A stretch of DNA of 7,126 nt from an uncultured Desulfomonile sp. (GCA_937915285.1 CALDNG010000312.1:1-7126); one strand, 5' to 3'; counted from the first letter of the stretch, positions 1 to 5,942 are shown. Notes: generated from the sequence alone by a model not told the origin. Program-made: numbers and translations.

Positions 1-678
1 AGGGTCAACATGTTCATCGCTTACTTTCAGTCCTACTCGAACACCTATGGATCTCCTTTGCTGCTTGAGCGTTTGTATAGAGAAGCGCTTTCCATTCCCG
101 GGGTGGTCGGTATTGCGGTAGGAACAAGGGCGGACTGGGTTGAGGATAGGACAATAGATGTTCTCTCAGAGTTAAAGAGGGTCAGGCTGGTCTGGGTCGA
201 ACTCGGGTTACAGTCGATGCACAAGAAAACTTTGAGATTGATCAACAGGGGTCATGATTACATGGCATTCGCCCGGACTGCCGAACGCTTGATGAAGAAG
301 GGCATCCACGTAGTAGCGCATTTGATACTCGGACTGCCAGGAGAATCACGGTCGGACATGCTGCTGACAGCGAGGACGGTTTCTGAGCTTGGAGTTGACG
401 GAATCAAGCTTCACCCACTCTATGTAGTCAGGGGAACACCGCTGGAAGATTTGTACAGACGCGGACTCTATGCCCCGATGACAATGGAGCAATCCGTGAA
501 TTTGACGCTGGACGCAGTCAGTTTCATTAGTTCACGTGTCGTCATTCACAGACTGACTTCAGATCCTCATCGCGAAGAACTGGTGGCGCCGAAATGGATG
601 CTGGAAAAAAGAGCGGTGAGACAGTTGCTGGAGCAGACGATGGAGCTAACCGATTTCAGGCAGGGTTGGCGGTTATGA
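1..678 (+). CDS. YhcC-type radical SAM protein (TIGR01212-like), 5' end missing
   Basis: The frame is open from the first base and ends at TGA 676-678, so the gene enters from the left and its start is outside the window. The visible part (about 225 residues) matches my memory of the E. coli YhcC family (about 309 residues) along its whole length. Numbering from the ATG at position 10, the matching segments are the IAYFQSYSNTY stretch (3-13), VGTRAD (37-42), WVELGLQS (62-69), INRGHD (78-83), HLILGLPGE (104-112) and GVDGIKLHPL (128-137). The CX3CX2C cluster that would bind the 4Fe-4S centre belongs in the missing N-terminal third, so radical SAM chemistry is inferred from family resemblance. 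The substrate of this family is not established as far as I know. The internal ATG at position 10 is not the start, since family similarity is already in register there. The family's usual GTRPDC reads GTRADW here. Confidence 0.88.
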   Translation, partial: RVNMFIAYFQSYSNTYGSPLLLERLYREALSIPGVVGIAVGTRADWVEDRTIDVLSELKRVRLVWVELGLQSMHKKTLRLINRGHDYMAFARTAERLMKKGIHVVAHLILGLPGESRSDMLLTARTVSELGVDGIKLHPLYVVRGTPLEDLYRRGLYAPMTMEQSVNLTLDAVSFISSRVVIHRLTSDPHREELVAPKWMLEKRAVRQLLEQTMELTDFRQGWRL

Positions 679-723
679 TGAGCTTTACAGGCAACGGGCG
701 TTGTATCGTCCGAAGATAGGTGT

Positions 724-760
724 CGGAGTGAGGCAACTCCGCATCAAAACATTCATGTTT
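724..760. other. Two adjacent hairpins between convergent genes, possible weak bidirectional terminator
   Basis: The 91 bp between the radical SAM stop (678) and the dodecin stop (770, - strand) holds two inverted repeats. One is CGGAGT/ACTCCG (724-729 with 736-741, loop of 6). The other is AAACAT/ATGTTT (747-752 with 755-760, centre TC). Neither is followed by a convincing T run on either strand, so a terminator role is only suggested by position between two converging genes. Confidence 0.3.
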
Positions 761-769
761 GGACGTATC

Positions 770-976
770 CTACTCTAGAACAAAAATCACTTCAGCTCTT
801 ACACGGTACTCCTGGATTGATCCGGCTTCGACCATCACGGATTGCTCAACAACTCTCATTCCGGTAATGTTCCTGAGGGTCTTGTTAGCGCGCTCGAAAG
901 CGATTTTAATGGCTTCATCGAAGCTGATTGGTGAACCAGCTATCACTTCTGTGACTCGGGCTACTCTTCCAGACAT
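770..976 (-). CDS. Dodecin-family small protein, flavin-site residues replaced
   Basis: The 68-residue product has the length and fold signature of dodecins, small beta-alpha-beta-beta proteins that assemble into hollow dodecamers and often store flavin. The pattern is a first strand (RVARVTEVIAG, 4-14), one helix (SFDEAIKIAFERANKTLRNI, 18-37) and two long strands (RVVEQSVMV, then EYRVRAEVIFVLE ending at residue 68). By alignment from memory with the Halobacterium and Thermus proteins, the flavin-stacking tryptophan falls at G39 and the conserved glutamine in EYQV is R58. Flavin binding is therefore doubtful. Some related family members have been reported as calcium-binding dodecins. The ATG at 976-974 has a strong Shine-Dalgarno (AAGGGGAGGA, complement of 981-990) at normal spacing. 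It lies downstream of the pseudouridine synthase on the same strand with 115 bp between them and could be co-transcribed or have its own promoter. Family membership is fairly certain; the ligand is not. Confidence 0.88.
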   Translation of the reverse strand: MSGRVARVTEVIAGSPISFDEAIKIAFERANKTLRNITGMRVVEQSVMVEAGSIQEYRVRAEVIFVLE

Positions 977-1012
977 CTTGTCCTCCCCTTCAGAATTGCC
1001 TCACCAGAGTAA

Positions 1013-1042
1013 AACGTACGGGAATTGGCAGCTAAAAGTCAA
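1013..1042 (-). promoter_or_regulatory. Candidate promoter for the dodecin-like gene
   Basis: On the - strand TTGACT (complement of 1037-1042) lies 18 bp before TACGTT (complement of 1013-1018). The -35 is close to consensus and the -10 is poor. A 7-bp direct repeat (CAGCTAA on the + strand at 1029-1035 and 1043-1049) flanks the -35 element. The coding start at 976 would give a leader of about 30 nt. Read by eye only. Confidence 0.25.
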
Positions 1043-1091
1043 CAGCTAACGAACCAGGTTTTTCAAATTGAATGCCGTGTATTAAATTAGT

Positions 1092-1937
1092 TCACCTGCG
1101 CCCCTTCGGAGCGGTTGACGTGTCGCTTCGTCGATCAGAAGCCTTGGATCGGTTAATATTCGGTTTATTTATGATTCTTCTGGATGGCGGTCTGATGGCC
1201 TGCGGTTTCTGGCTCATCAACTCCTCAGCCTTTATTTTCTCAGGATCGGTCAACGGTCTCCATGCCCCGGTAGGCAACGCGCCCAGATTGAATGGGCCGA
1301 AAGATATTCGCCTAAGCTTCCTTACTGGATGATTGACCCTGAAGAATATCCTCTTTAGTTCGTTTTTCTTGCCTTCATATAGGGTGATCTTTATCCAGGT
1401 CGTAGTTTTCTGTCTGGTCAGGACTGACCAACTGACATCTCCCAGTCTTTCGCCTTCTCCAAGGTTCATCCCCTTGCGTATCATTTTAAGGGAATCATCC
1501 TCAGGAACTCCCTTCACTTTCACCAGATACGTTCTTGGAATTCTGTAAGACGGATGGCTTAGTTTTTGCGCTAGGGCTCCATTGTTGGTGAGCACTATCA
1601 ATCCCTCAGCGTCGAAGTCCAGGCGCCCTACCGAGAAGATTGGTTTGTTGAGTTTCTTTATTAATTCACCCAGACATGGTCTTCCTTCAGGATCACTCAT
1701 TGTTGAAACGACAAATCTGGGCTTGTTGAAAAGGTAGATGACCGGCTCGGGTTCTGTGGCCTTAATCAGTTTGCCGTCAACCTTGATGTGATCAGTTTCC
1801 GGATCCGCAGTTTGTTCAGGTTCAAGGATTACCTGTCCGTTAATGGTAACCCTTCCTTCCCTCACAAGCTCTTCTGCTTTACGTCGGGACCCCAATCCAC
1901 TGTCTCTCAGTATAATCTGTATTTTTTTTAATGACAT
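1092..1937 (-). CDS. RsuA/RluB-family 16S/23S rRNA pseudouridine synthase
   Basis: The 281-residue protein converts a uridine in ribosomal RNA to pseudouridine. The N-terminal S4 RNA-binding domain (about residues 3-48) has the usual SGLGSRRKAEELVREGRVTING pattern. The catalytic domain follows, with the KP(R) segment near 72 and the active-site motif GRLD at 104-107, where D107 is the predicted nucleophile. The C-terminal motifs are EGKKNELKRIF (188-198) and FGPFNLGALPTGAWRPLT (213-230). Within the family it looks closer to RluB (23S rRNA) than RsuA, but the target base cannot be fixed from sequence alone. The last 40 residues form a basic, probably disordered tail. Two departures from the common pattern are GRLDFDAEG, where many relatives have Thr at the position of A110, and NELKR, where NRQ(V/I)RR is usual. 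The ATG at 1937 has GGAAGG only 3 nt away. Codons 3-6 include a run of eight A. Confidence 0.93.
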   Translation of the reverse strand: MSLKKIQIILRDSGLGSRRKAEELVREGRVTINGQVILEPEQTADPETDHIKVDGKLIKATEPEPVIYLFNKPRFVVSTMSDPEGRPCLGELIKKLNKPIFSVGRLDFDAEGLIVLTNNGALAQKLSHPSYRIPRTYLVKVKGVPEDDSLKMIRKGMNLGEGERLGDVSWSVLTRQKTTTWIKITLYEGKKNELKRIFFRVNHPVRKLRRISFGPFNLGALPTGAWRPLTDPEKIKAEELMSQKPQAIRPPSRRIINKPNINRSKASDRRSDTSTAPKGRR

Positions 1938-1971
1938 TGGCCTTCCATACCTGCCTTACCAAAGACATGGC

Positions 1972-2002
1972 ATTGTACGATGATGATCAGGTTTATTGTC
2001 AG
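1972..2002 (-). promoter_or_regulatory. Candidate promoter for the pseudouridine synthase gene
   Basis: On the - strand CTGACA (complement of 1997-2002) precedes TACAAT (complement of 1972-1977) by 19 bp. Each hexamer differs from the sigma-70 consensus at one base, but the spacing is longer than ideal. Transcription would begin near 1965 and leave a leader of under 30 nt. Inferred by eye. Confidence 0.3.
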
Positions 2003-2115
2003 TTGGCTAAGACTGGATGAAGCCCTGGAAAGTAACAAGAGAAATCAGCCAAGAAATCATTAGCGCTACGGTTTGAGGCAACCAGTTGAATGTAAACGTA
2101 TATTGGCTCAAAAAC

Positions 2116-2161
2116 TTGACAACAACCTAATTATAGCTCATTTTACTTATTGGGATATAAA
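2116..2161 (+). promoter_or_regulatory. AT-rich leader with candidate promoter elements for ftsH
   Basis: The divergent spacer of about 290 bp (1938-2226) becomes strongly AT-rich from about 2100 to 2210. It contains an exact TTGACA at 2116-2121, though the 17-bp-spaced position downstream (CATTTT, 2139-2144) is a poor -10. It also has a good TATAAA at 2156-2161 without a matching -35. I see no heat-shock sigma-32 type element with a CCCCAT half. A promoter driving ftsH almost certainly lies here, but its exact place is unclear. An open frame through this spacer (2073-2339) has no ribosome site and overlaps ftsH, so I do not call it. Confidence 0.3.
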
Positions 2162-2212
2162 TATTTTATCAATGGATCATTATAAAAAAAGGTGCAGTTT
2201 TATAAACAGAAT

Positions 2213-2229
2213 GAGGGGAGCCTTTATTG
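2213..2229 (+). promoter_or_regulatory. Ribosome binding site fixing the TTG start of ftsH
   Basis: GAGGGGAG at 2213-2220 sits 6 nt before TTG 2227-2229. A TGA in the ftsH frame at 2212-2214 overlaps this site, so no earlier start is possible. The next in-frame ATG (residue 18) would delete most of the first membrane segment. The TTG is therefore forced. Confidence 0.8.
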
Positions 2230-4140
2230 AACAGTATTTACAAAAATTTGGGCCTCTGGCTAGTCATCTGTCTGGTGATGATATTTCTTTTTCATCTGTT
2301 CAACCAAACAAAAACCAACCAGAAAGAAATTACATATAGTCAGTTCCGTCAGGAACTCGATCAGGGTTCCATAAAATCAGTCAATCTGCAGGGCTCGAGA
2401 ATCAGGGGGACTTATGTAGACGGCGGTATAGCGTTCAGGACGCTTGCTCCAAATGACGCCGAGCTTATACCTACCCTTATGAAACACAAGGTGGACATTC
2501 AGGTTTTACCTGAGGATGACAACCCCTGGTATCTGACTGCCCTTATTTCATGGCTACCGATGATATTCCTGATAGCCATATTCGTGTTTTTCATGAGGCA
2601 AATGCAGGCTGGTGGCGGTAAGGCCATGAGTTTTGGAAAGAGCCGGGCCAGGCTAATAAGCGAGGATCAGAATAAATTCACATTTCAGGACGTAGCCGGG
2701 GTAGAAGAGGCCAAGGAGGAATTGCAGGAGGTAATAGAATTCCTTCGTGACCCCAAGAAATTCACCAGACTCGGAGGAAAGATTCCGAAAGGAGTGCTGT
2801 TGATGGGAGCGCCGGGGACCGGCAAGACCTTGCTCGCCAAAGCAGTGGCAGGAGAAGCCGGAGTTCCTTTCTTTTCGATTTCCGGGTCTGATTTTGTCGA
2901 GATGTTCGTTGGAGTTGGCGCTTCTCGAGTAAGGGACCTGTTCATTCAGGGCAAGAAGAATGCTCCATGCATCATTTTCATTGATGAGATAGACGCTGTA
3001 GGTCGTCACAGGGGAGCCGGCCTCGGTGGGGGACATGATGAACGTGAGCAGACTCTGAATCAGTTGCTGGTGGAAATGGACGGATTTGAAACAAATGAAG
3101 GTGTGATACTGATCAGCGCCACTAACCGTCCGGACGTCCTGGACCCTGCCCTGCTCCGACCTGGAAGATTCGACAGACAGGTCGTTGTGCCTCCGCCGGA
3201 TGTTCGGGGGAGACTGGCAATTCTCAAGGTCCACACGAGAAAGACTCCTATAAGCGACAAGGTCGAACTTGAACAGATAAGTCGCGGAACTCCGGGCTTT
3301 TCGGGGGCTGATCTGGCCAATCTTGTCAATGAGGCCGCCTTAAATGCCGCGCGACTCAACAAGAATTCAGTCGATATGACGGATTTCGAATATGCCAAGG
3401 ACAAGGTCCTTATGGGTGTCGAGAGAAAGAGTATGGTCATAAGCCTGGAAGAGCGTAGAAACACGGCCTATCATGAAGCCGGACATACCTTCGTCACTAA
3501 AATGCTCCCCAAGGCGGACCCTATTCACAAGGTTACCATCATACCTAGAGGCCGGGCTCTCGGGGTAACTCAACAACTACCGGTTGATGACAGGCATACC
3601 TATGATAAGGATTACCTTTTGAGCCAGATAGCGGTCCTCATGGGTGGCCGGGCAGCCGAGGAGATTTTTCTCAATCACATGACTACCGGAGCAGGTAACG
3701 ATATAGAACGAGCGACAGAACTGGCTCGAAAGATGGTCTGTGAGTGGGGAATGAGCGACAAGCTAGGGCCGTTGACTTTTGGTCGAAAGGAAGAACAGAT
3801 TTTTCTGGGAAAAGAATTTTCACGACATCGTGATTTCTCAGAGGAAACCGCCTTAAGCATCGATTCGGAAATTCACAGAATTGTCATGGAAGGTTATCAA
3901 CAAGCCAGACAAATACTGCTGGACCATCAGGATACAGTGAAACGGCTTGCTGAAGTACTGCTGGAAAGGGAATCACTGGACGCCAACCAGATCCAGGCTG
4001 TGATTGACGGAAAGGATCTACCGAATCCGGATCATCAAAGCCCGACATCCCCGGAGGGTCCTGGGAATCAGGCGGACGCCGATTCATCAGAATCAGCTTC
4101 CTCTTCCGTATCAACTGAACCAAACCCAGAGAAGGCTTAG
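2227..4140 (+). CDS. ftsH: ATP-dependent zinc metalloprotease FtsH
   Basis: This 637-residue inner-membrane AAA+ protease extracts and degrades membrane and regulatory proteins as a hexamer. The N-terminus has a membrane segment (about 8-25), a periplasmic domain (about 30-100) and a second membrane segment (about 103-123). The AAA domain carries Walker A GAPGTGKT (194-201), pore loop MFVG (226-229), Walker B IIFIDE (249-254) and the RPGRFDR arginine-finger segment (311-317). The peptidase has HEAGH (416-420), with both His and the catalytic Glu, and D492 in the [15 protein letters not shown] segment as third zinc ligand. The length is typical for the family. The tail after about 597 is acidic, Ser/Pro-rich and probably disordered. 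Every catalytic residue is intact. It starts at TTG with a strong Shine-Dalgarno and is followed by a terminator before folP. The ftsH-folP order is also seen in E. coli. Confidence 0.98.
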   Translation: MNSIYKNLGLWLVICLVMIFLFHLFNQTKTNQKEITYSQFRQELDQGSIKSVNLQGSRIRGTYVDGGIAFRTLAPNDAELIPTLMKHKVDIQVLPEDDNPWYLTALISWLPMIFLIAIFVFFMRQMQAGGGKAMSFGKSRARLISEDQNKFTFQDVAGVEEAKEELQEVIEFLRDPKKFTRLGGKIPKGVLLMGAPGTGKTLLAKAVAGEAGVPFFSISGSDFVEMFVGVGASRVRDLFIQGKKNAPCIIFIDEIDAVGRHRGAGLGGGHDEREQTLNQLLVEMDGFETNEGVILISATNRPDVLDPALLRPGRFDRQVVVPPPDVRGRLAILKVHTRKTPISDKVELEQISRGTPGFSGADLANLVNEAALNAARLNKNSVDMTDFEYAKDKVLMGVERKSMVISLEERRNTAYHEAGHTFVTKMLPKADPIHKVTIIPRGRALGVTQQLPVDDRHTYDKDYLLSQIAVLMGGRAAEEIFLNHMTTGAGNDIERATELARKMVCEWGMSDKLGPLTFGRKEEQIFLGKEFSRHRDFSEETALSIDSEIHRIVMEGYQQARQILLDHQDTVKRLAEVLLERESLDANQIQAVIDGKDLPNPDHQSPTSPEGPGNQADADSSESASSSVSTEPNPEKA

Positions 4141-4177
4141 CCTAGCGTGGAGCCATGACGGCATAACAACAGACAGG

Positions 4178-4203
4178 ACGCCGATAAATGTCGGCGTTTT
4201 TTT
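4178..4203 (+). terminator. Rho-independent terminator after ftsH
   Basis: A perfect 7-bp stem, ACGCCGA (4178-4184) with TCGGCGT (4191-4197), encloses a 6-nt loop and runs directly into seven T (4197-4203). Two G-T pairs can extend its base. It begins 38 bp after the ftsH stop and ends 58 bp before folP, so it should separate or attenuate the two transcripts. No strong promoter is evident between it and folP. Confidence 0.88.
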
Positions 4204-4250
4204 ATGAAAACCGTAAATTGATGATTGTGACGGATAAACATCTCTAAGCC

Positions 4251-4264
4251 AGGAGACACTCTTG
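4251..4264 (+). promoter_or_regulatory. Ribosome binding site fixing the TTG start of folP
   Basis: AGGAG at 4251-4255 sits 6 nt before TTG 4262-4264. A TAA in the same frame at 4235-4237 excludes anything much longer. The first in-frame ATG (residue 10) would remove the start of the conserved pterin-binding strand. Confidence 0.75.
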
Positions 4265-5086
4265 TTTGACACTGAACACACTTTGGTTATGGGAGTCATC
4301 AATACCACTCCCGATTCCTTCTCCGACGGAGGTCTCAATTACGCCCCTGAAACAGCCATTTCGTGTGGCCTGGGCATGCTCGAGGACGGAGCCGATATCC
4401 TGGATATAGGAGGAGAATCCAGCAGACCCGGGTCAGATTACGTTGGAGAGCAGGAGGAGCTGGATCGAGTCTTGCCGGTGATCAAAGGCATTATGGCGGA
4501 AAAGCCCGACTGCCGAATTTCCCTCGACACGCGACGGCGTTCTGTAGCTGAGGCGGGGATAAAAGAGGGAGTAAGCATAATCAATGACATAAGCGGATTC
4601 AGGGATGATCCGACATTAATTGATCTCGGACGTGAAGCCAGAGTCGGCATGATAATAATGCATATGCTGGGAAGCCCCAGGGATATGCAAAAAAACATAA
4701 GGTATGACAACTTCCCTCAGGATATTCATGACTTCCTAGCAGAGCGAATCAGATCTCTTGAGGAGCGCGGGATAGAGCCCGCCAAAATAGTTGTAGACCC
4801 AGGCATCGGGTTTGGAAAGACGTTCGATCAGAATCTGTCCCTGATCAACCGCCTCGATTTCTTCTCCGACCTGAACAAACCCATACTTGTTGGAGCATCG
4901 CGAAAGGCGTTTCTGGGAAAGATACTTGATGAGCCGGTAGCAACTAAGAGGGGATATGGAACACTTGCTACGGTGGCAGTTTCTATCATGAGAGGCGCCT
5001 CGATTGTCCGCGTTCACGACGTTGCGCCAGCCGTTCAGGTGTGCCGTGTGACTGAGGCCATTCTCAGAGAGAGGGTTCAGGTGTGA
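4262..5086 (+). CDS. folP: Dihydropteroate synthase
   Basis: This 274-residue cytoplasmic TIM-barrel enzyme condenses 6-hydroxymethyl-dihydropterin pyrophosphate with p-aminobenzoate to give 7,8-dihydropteroate, the folate step blocked by sulfonamides. The family signatures appear in order: GVINTTPDSFSDGG (11-24, with the metal/phosphate-binding N14), DIGGESSRPG (48-57), SLDT (87-90, D89), IINDISG (106-112), VVDPGIGFGKT (177-187, D179), GASRKAFLG (211-219, K215) and RVHD (250-253, with R250 and H252). All expected pterin-binding residues are present. The only change I notice is Ser instead of the usual Thr in GGES(T)RPG (residue 54), which is conservative. Length is normal. Its TGA is overlapped by the GTG of acpS, implying coupled translation. 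It starts at TTG with a good Shine-Dalgarno. Confidence 0.97.
   Translation: MFDTEHTLVMGVINTTPDSFSDGGLNYAPETAISCGLGMLEDGADILDIGGESSRPGSDYVGEQEELDRVLPVIKGIMAEKPDCRISLDTRRRSVAEAGIKEGVSIINDISGFRDDPTLIDLGREARVGMIIMHMLGSPRDMQKNIRYDNFPQDIHDFLAERIRSLEERGIEPAKIVVDPGIGFGKTFDQNLSLINRLDFFSDLNKPILVGASRKAFLGKILDEPVATKRGYGTLATVAVSIMRGASIVRVHDVAPAVQVCRVTEAILRERVQV
5067..5086 (+). promoter_or_regulatory. acpS ribosome site and 4-bp folP/acpS overlap
   Basis: GAGAGAGGG at 5067-5075, inside the end of folP, lies 7 nt before GTG 5083-5085. The sequence GTGTGA puts the acpS start over the folP stop (TGA 5084-5086), a classic arrangement for translational coupling. Confidence 0.75.
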
Positions 5087-5472
5087 TACTCGGGATAGGG
5101 GTTGACGCCACGCCTATAGCCAGGATAAAGCGCATACTTGAATCGCCGCATTCAAGTAGGTTTTTGGCCAGGGTTTTTTCTGATGGAGAGATAGAATACG
5201 GATTTAAAGGTTCTCGTCCTGCAGAGAGGCTGGCCGGCATTTTTGCAGCCAAGGAAGCCACCGCCAAGGCCCTGGGGACGGGATTTTCAAGGGGAGTTCA
5301 TCCAGGAGGCATTTCAGTCACCAGGTCGCAGGACGGTGTTCCTGGAATAACGCTTTCCGAAGATATTATTAGAAACTCTCGAGGTCGGGAAATCGGAACC
5401 ATATTCCTGTCTATAACCCACACAGACTCTGTGGCCTGCGCGTTCGTTGTAATAGAGAAGAGCCCTGATTGA
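5083..5472 (+). CDS. acpS: Holo-[acyl-carrier-protein] synthase
   Basis: The 129-residue product transfers 4'-phosphopantetheine from coenzyme A to the conserved serine of acyl carrier protein, activating it for fatty acid synthesis. Its length is typical of the AcpS type (about 120-130 residues, trimeric). The N-terminal GIGVD motif (4-8) supplies metal ligand D8, and the AAKEATAKALGTG block (55-67) supplies E58 and the CoA-contacting lysine K62. The family's RVF(S/T) strand (30-33) and the C-terminal LSITHTDSVACAFVV strand (109-123) are also recognisable. In many relatives GIGTD is followed by a V/I-E-I segment; here it reads GVDATPIARI, still compatible with the fold. The GTG start overlaps the folP stop by 4 bp. 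The acpS stop codon lies inside an inverted repeat shared with the convergent downstream gene. Confidence 0.95.
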   Translation: MILGIGVDATPIARIKRILESPHSSRFLARVFSDGEIEYGFKGSRPAERLAGIFAAKEATAKALGTGFSRGVHPGGISVTRSQDGVPGITLSEDIIRNSRGREIGTIFLSITHTDSVACAFVVIEKSPD

Positions 5473-5488
5473 GAGAGTCCTCTCTCAA
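5469..5488. terminator. Inverted repeat between convergent acpS and the exported-protein gene
   Basis: A perfect 9-bp inverted repeat (TTGAGAGAG at 5469-5477, CTCTCTCAA at 5480-5488) can form an 8-bp stem with a GTCC loop. It contains the acpS TGA (5470-5472) and ends 7 bp short of the opposing gene's stop (5496-5498). No T run follows on either strand, so it is not a canonical intrinsic terminator. Its position suggests a shared transcription end or 3'-end stabiliser. Confidence 0.4.
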
Positions 5489-5495
5489 CTCCGGT

Positions 5496-5801
5496 CTACT
5501 TCTCCTTGTCCATTTCCTTTTCCCATTCCTTCCAGAACTTCCTTTCGCAGTCCTGAACACATTTGAAATATAGTCTCCAGACTTCGGGATTACCTCCACC
5601 TACTCCGAACATCTGGTTGATCCCATAGCGCTCTCGGCATTCATACAAACACCAGTATCTGTCAGAGACCGCATCGTCTCCCAATCCAGTGTAATCCTTT
5701 GAAGCCATGGTATCCATGCCGGACGGGAAAATCAGCGAGGCTCCGGGAATCACGAAGACTCCGACGAGCGCGAGCATAATAATGTTTTTTAGTCGTCTCA
5801 T
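5496..5801 (-). CDS. Small exported or membrane-anchored protein with twin CX3C motifs, unknown function
   Basis: I do not recognise this 101-residue protein. It begins with a basic n-region (MRRLK) and a hydrophobic stretch (about residues 7-25), which reads as a signal peptide or N-terminal membrane anchor. No lipobox cysteine follows, and a possible signal peptidase site after GAS (20-22) is weak. The mature part has two helix-like segments, each with a CX3C pair: CLYEC (51-55) and CVQDC (81-85). A Gly-rich turn (FGVGGG, 65-70) lies between them. The C-terminus (86-101) is highly charged and amphipathic with two Trp. Four cysteines in this register suggest a disulfide-stapled helical hairpin in the periplasm, though metal or haem contact cannot be excluded. 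The ATG at 5801 has a strong Shine-Dalgarno (GAAAGGAG, complement of 5809-5816), which supports a real gene. It is 141 bp downstream of the rRNA methyltransferase gene on the same strand. Confidence 0.82.
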   Translation of the reverse strand: MRRLKNIIMLALVGVFVIPGASLIFPSGMDTMASKDYTGLGDDAVSDRYWCLYECRERYGINQMFGVGGGNPEVWRLYFKCVQDCERKFWKEWEKEMDKEK

Positions 5802-5853
5802 CTTTCGTCTCCTTTCAGTATGTTGTCACAATCCTTTACAGGTGCAGCGACTC

Positions 5854-5869
5854 ACCGGAGAATACCGGT
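5854..5869. repeat. Short ACCGG/CCGGT hairpin upstream of the exported-protein gene
   Basis: ACCGG (5854-5858) and CCGGT (5865-5869) form a 5-bp stem with a 6-nt loop in the 141-bp spacer. On the - strand it would lie in the leader of the small exported protein. There is no T run after it on that strand. It could be a leader hairpin or an operator, or chance. Confidence 0.2.
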
Positions 5870-5942
5870 CGGGGCTCTGTCTGTACGGATGACTGATTAG
5901 ACACATGGTTTCTGCAAAAAAGTCACCCATCACAAATAAATT

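Noticed and set aside
1938..2226. Possible small RNA or tRNA in the divergent spacer
   Set aside because: I found no cloverleaf, no stem followed by a T run, and only a distant 6-bp inverted repeat (2003-2008 with 2047-2052), which is within chance.
2073..2339. 88-codon frame across the ftsH leader and start
   Set aside because: It begins at a TTG with no ribosome site, runs through AT-rich non-coding sequence, overlaps ftsH by over 110 bp and shows no recognisable domain.
2653..3234. Long - strand frame inside ftsH
   Set aside because: It lies wholly opposite the highly conserved FtsH AAA domain and has no domain features; it is a shadow frame.
3060..3464. - strand frame of 134 codons inside ftsH
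   Set aside because: The low-complexity Ser/Arg/Leu composition is typical of an antisense shadow, and the opposite strand encodes conserved FtsH residues.
4004..4207. + strand frame over the ftsH tail and terminator
   Set aside because: It runs through the intrinsic terminator and is out of frame with the FtsH tail; its composition does not suggest a protein.
4736..5017. - strand frame opposite folP
   Set aside because: It is fully covered by conserved dihydropteroate synthase motifs on the + strand and has no ribosome site or recognisable domain.
5707..5892. + strand frame opposite the start of the small exported protein
   Set aside because: The - strand gene here has a strong Shine-Dalgarno and a clear signal-like N-terminus, while the + frame has neither.
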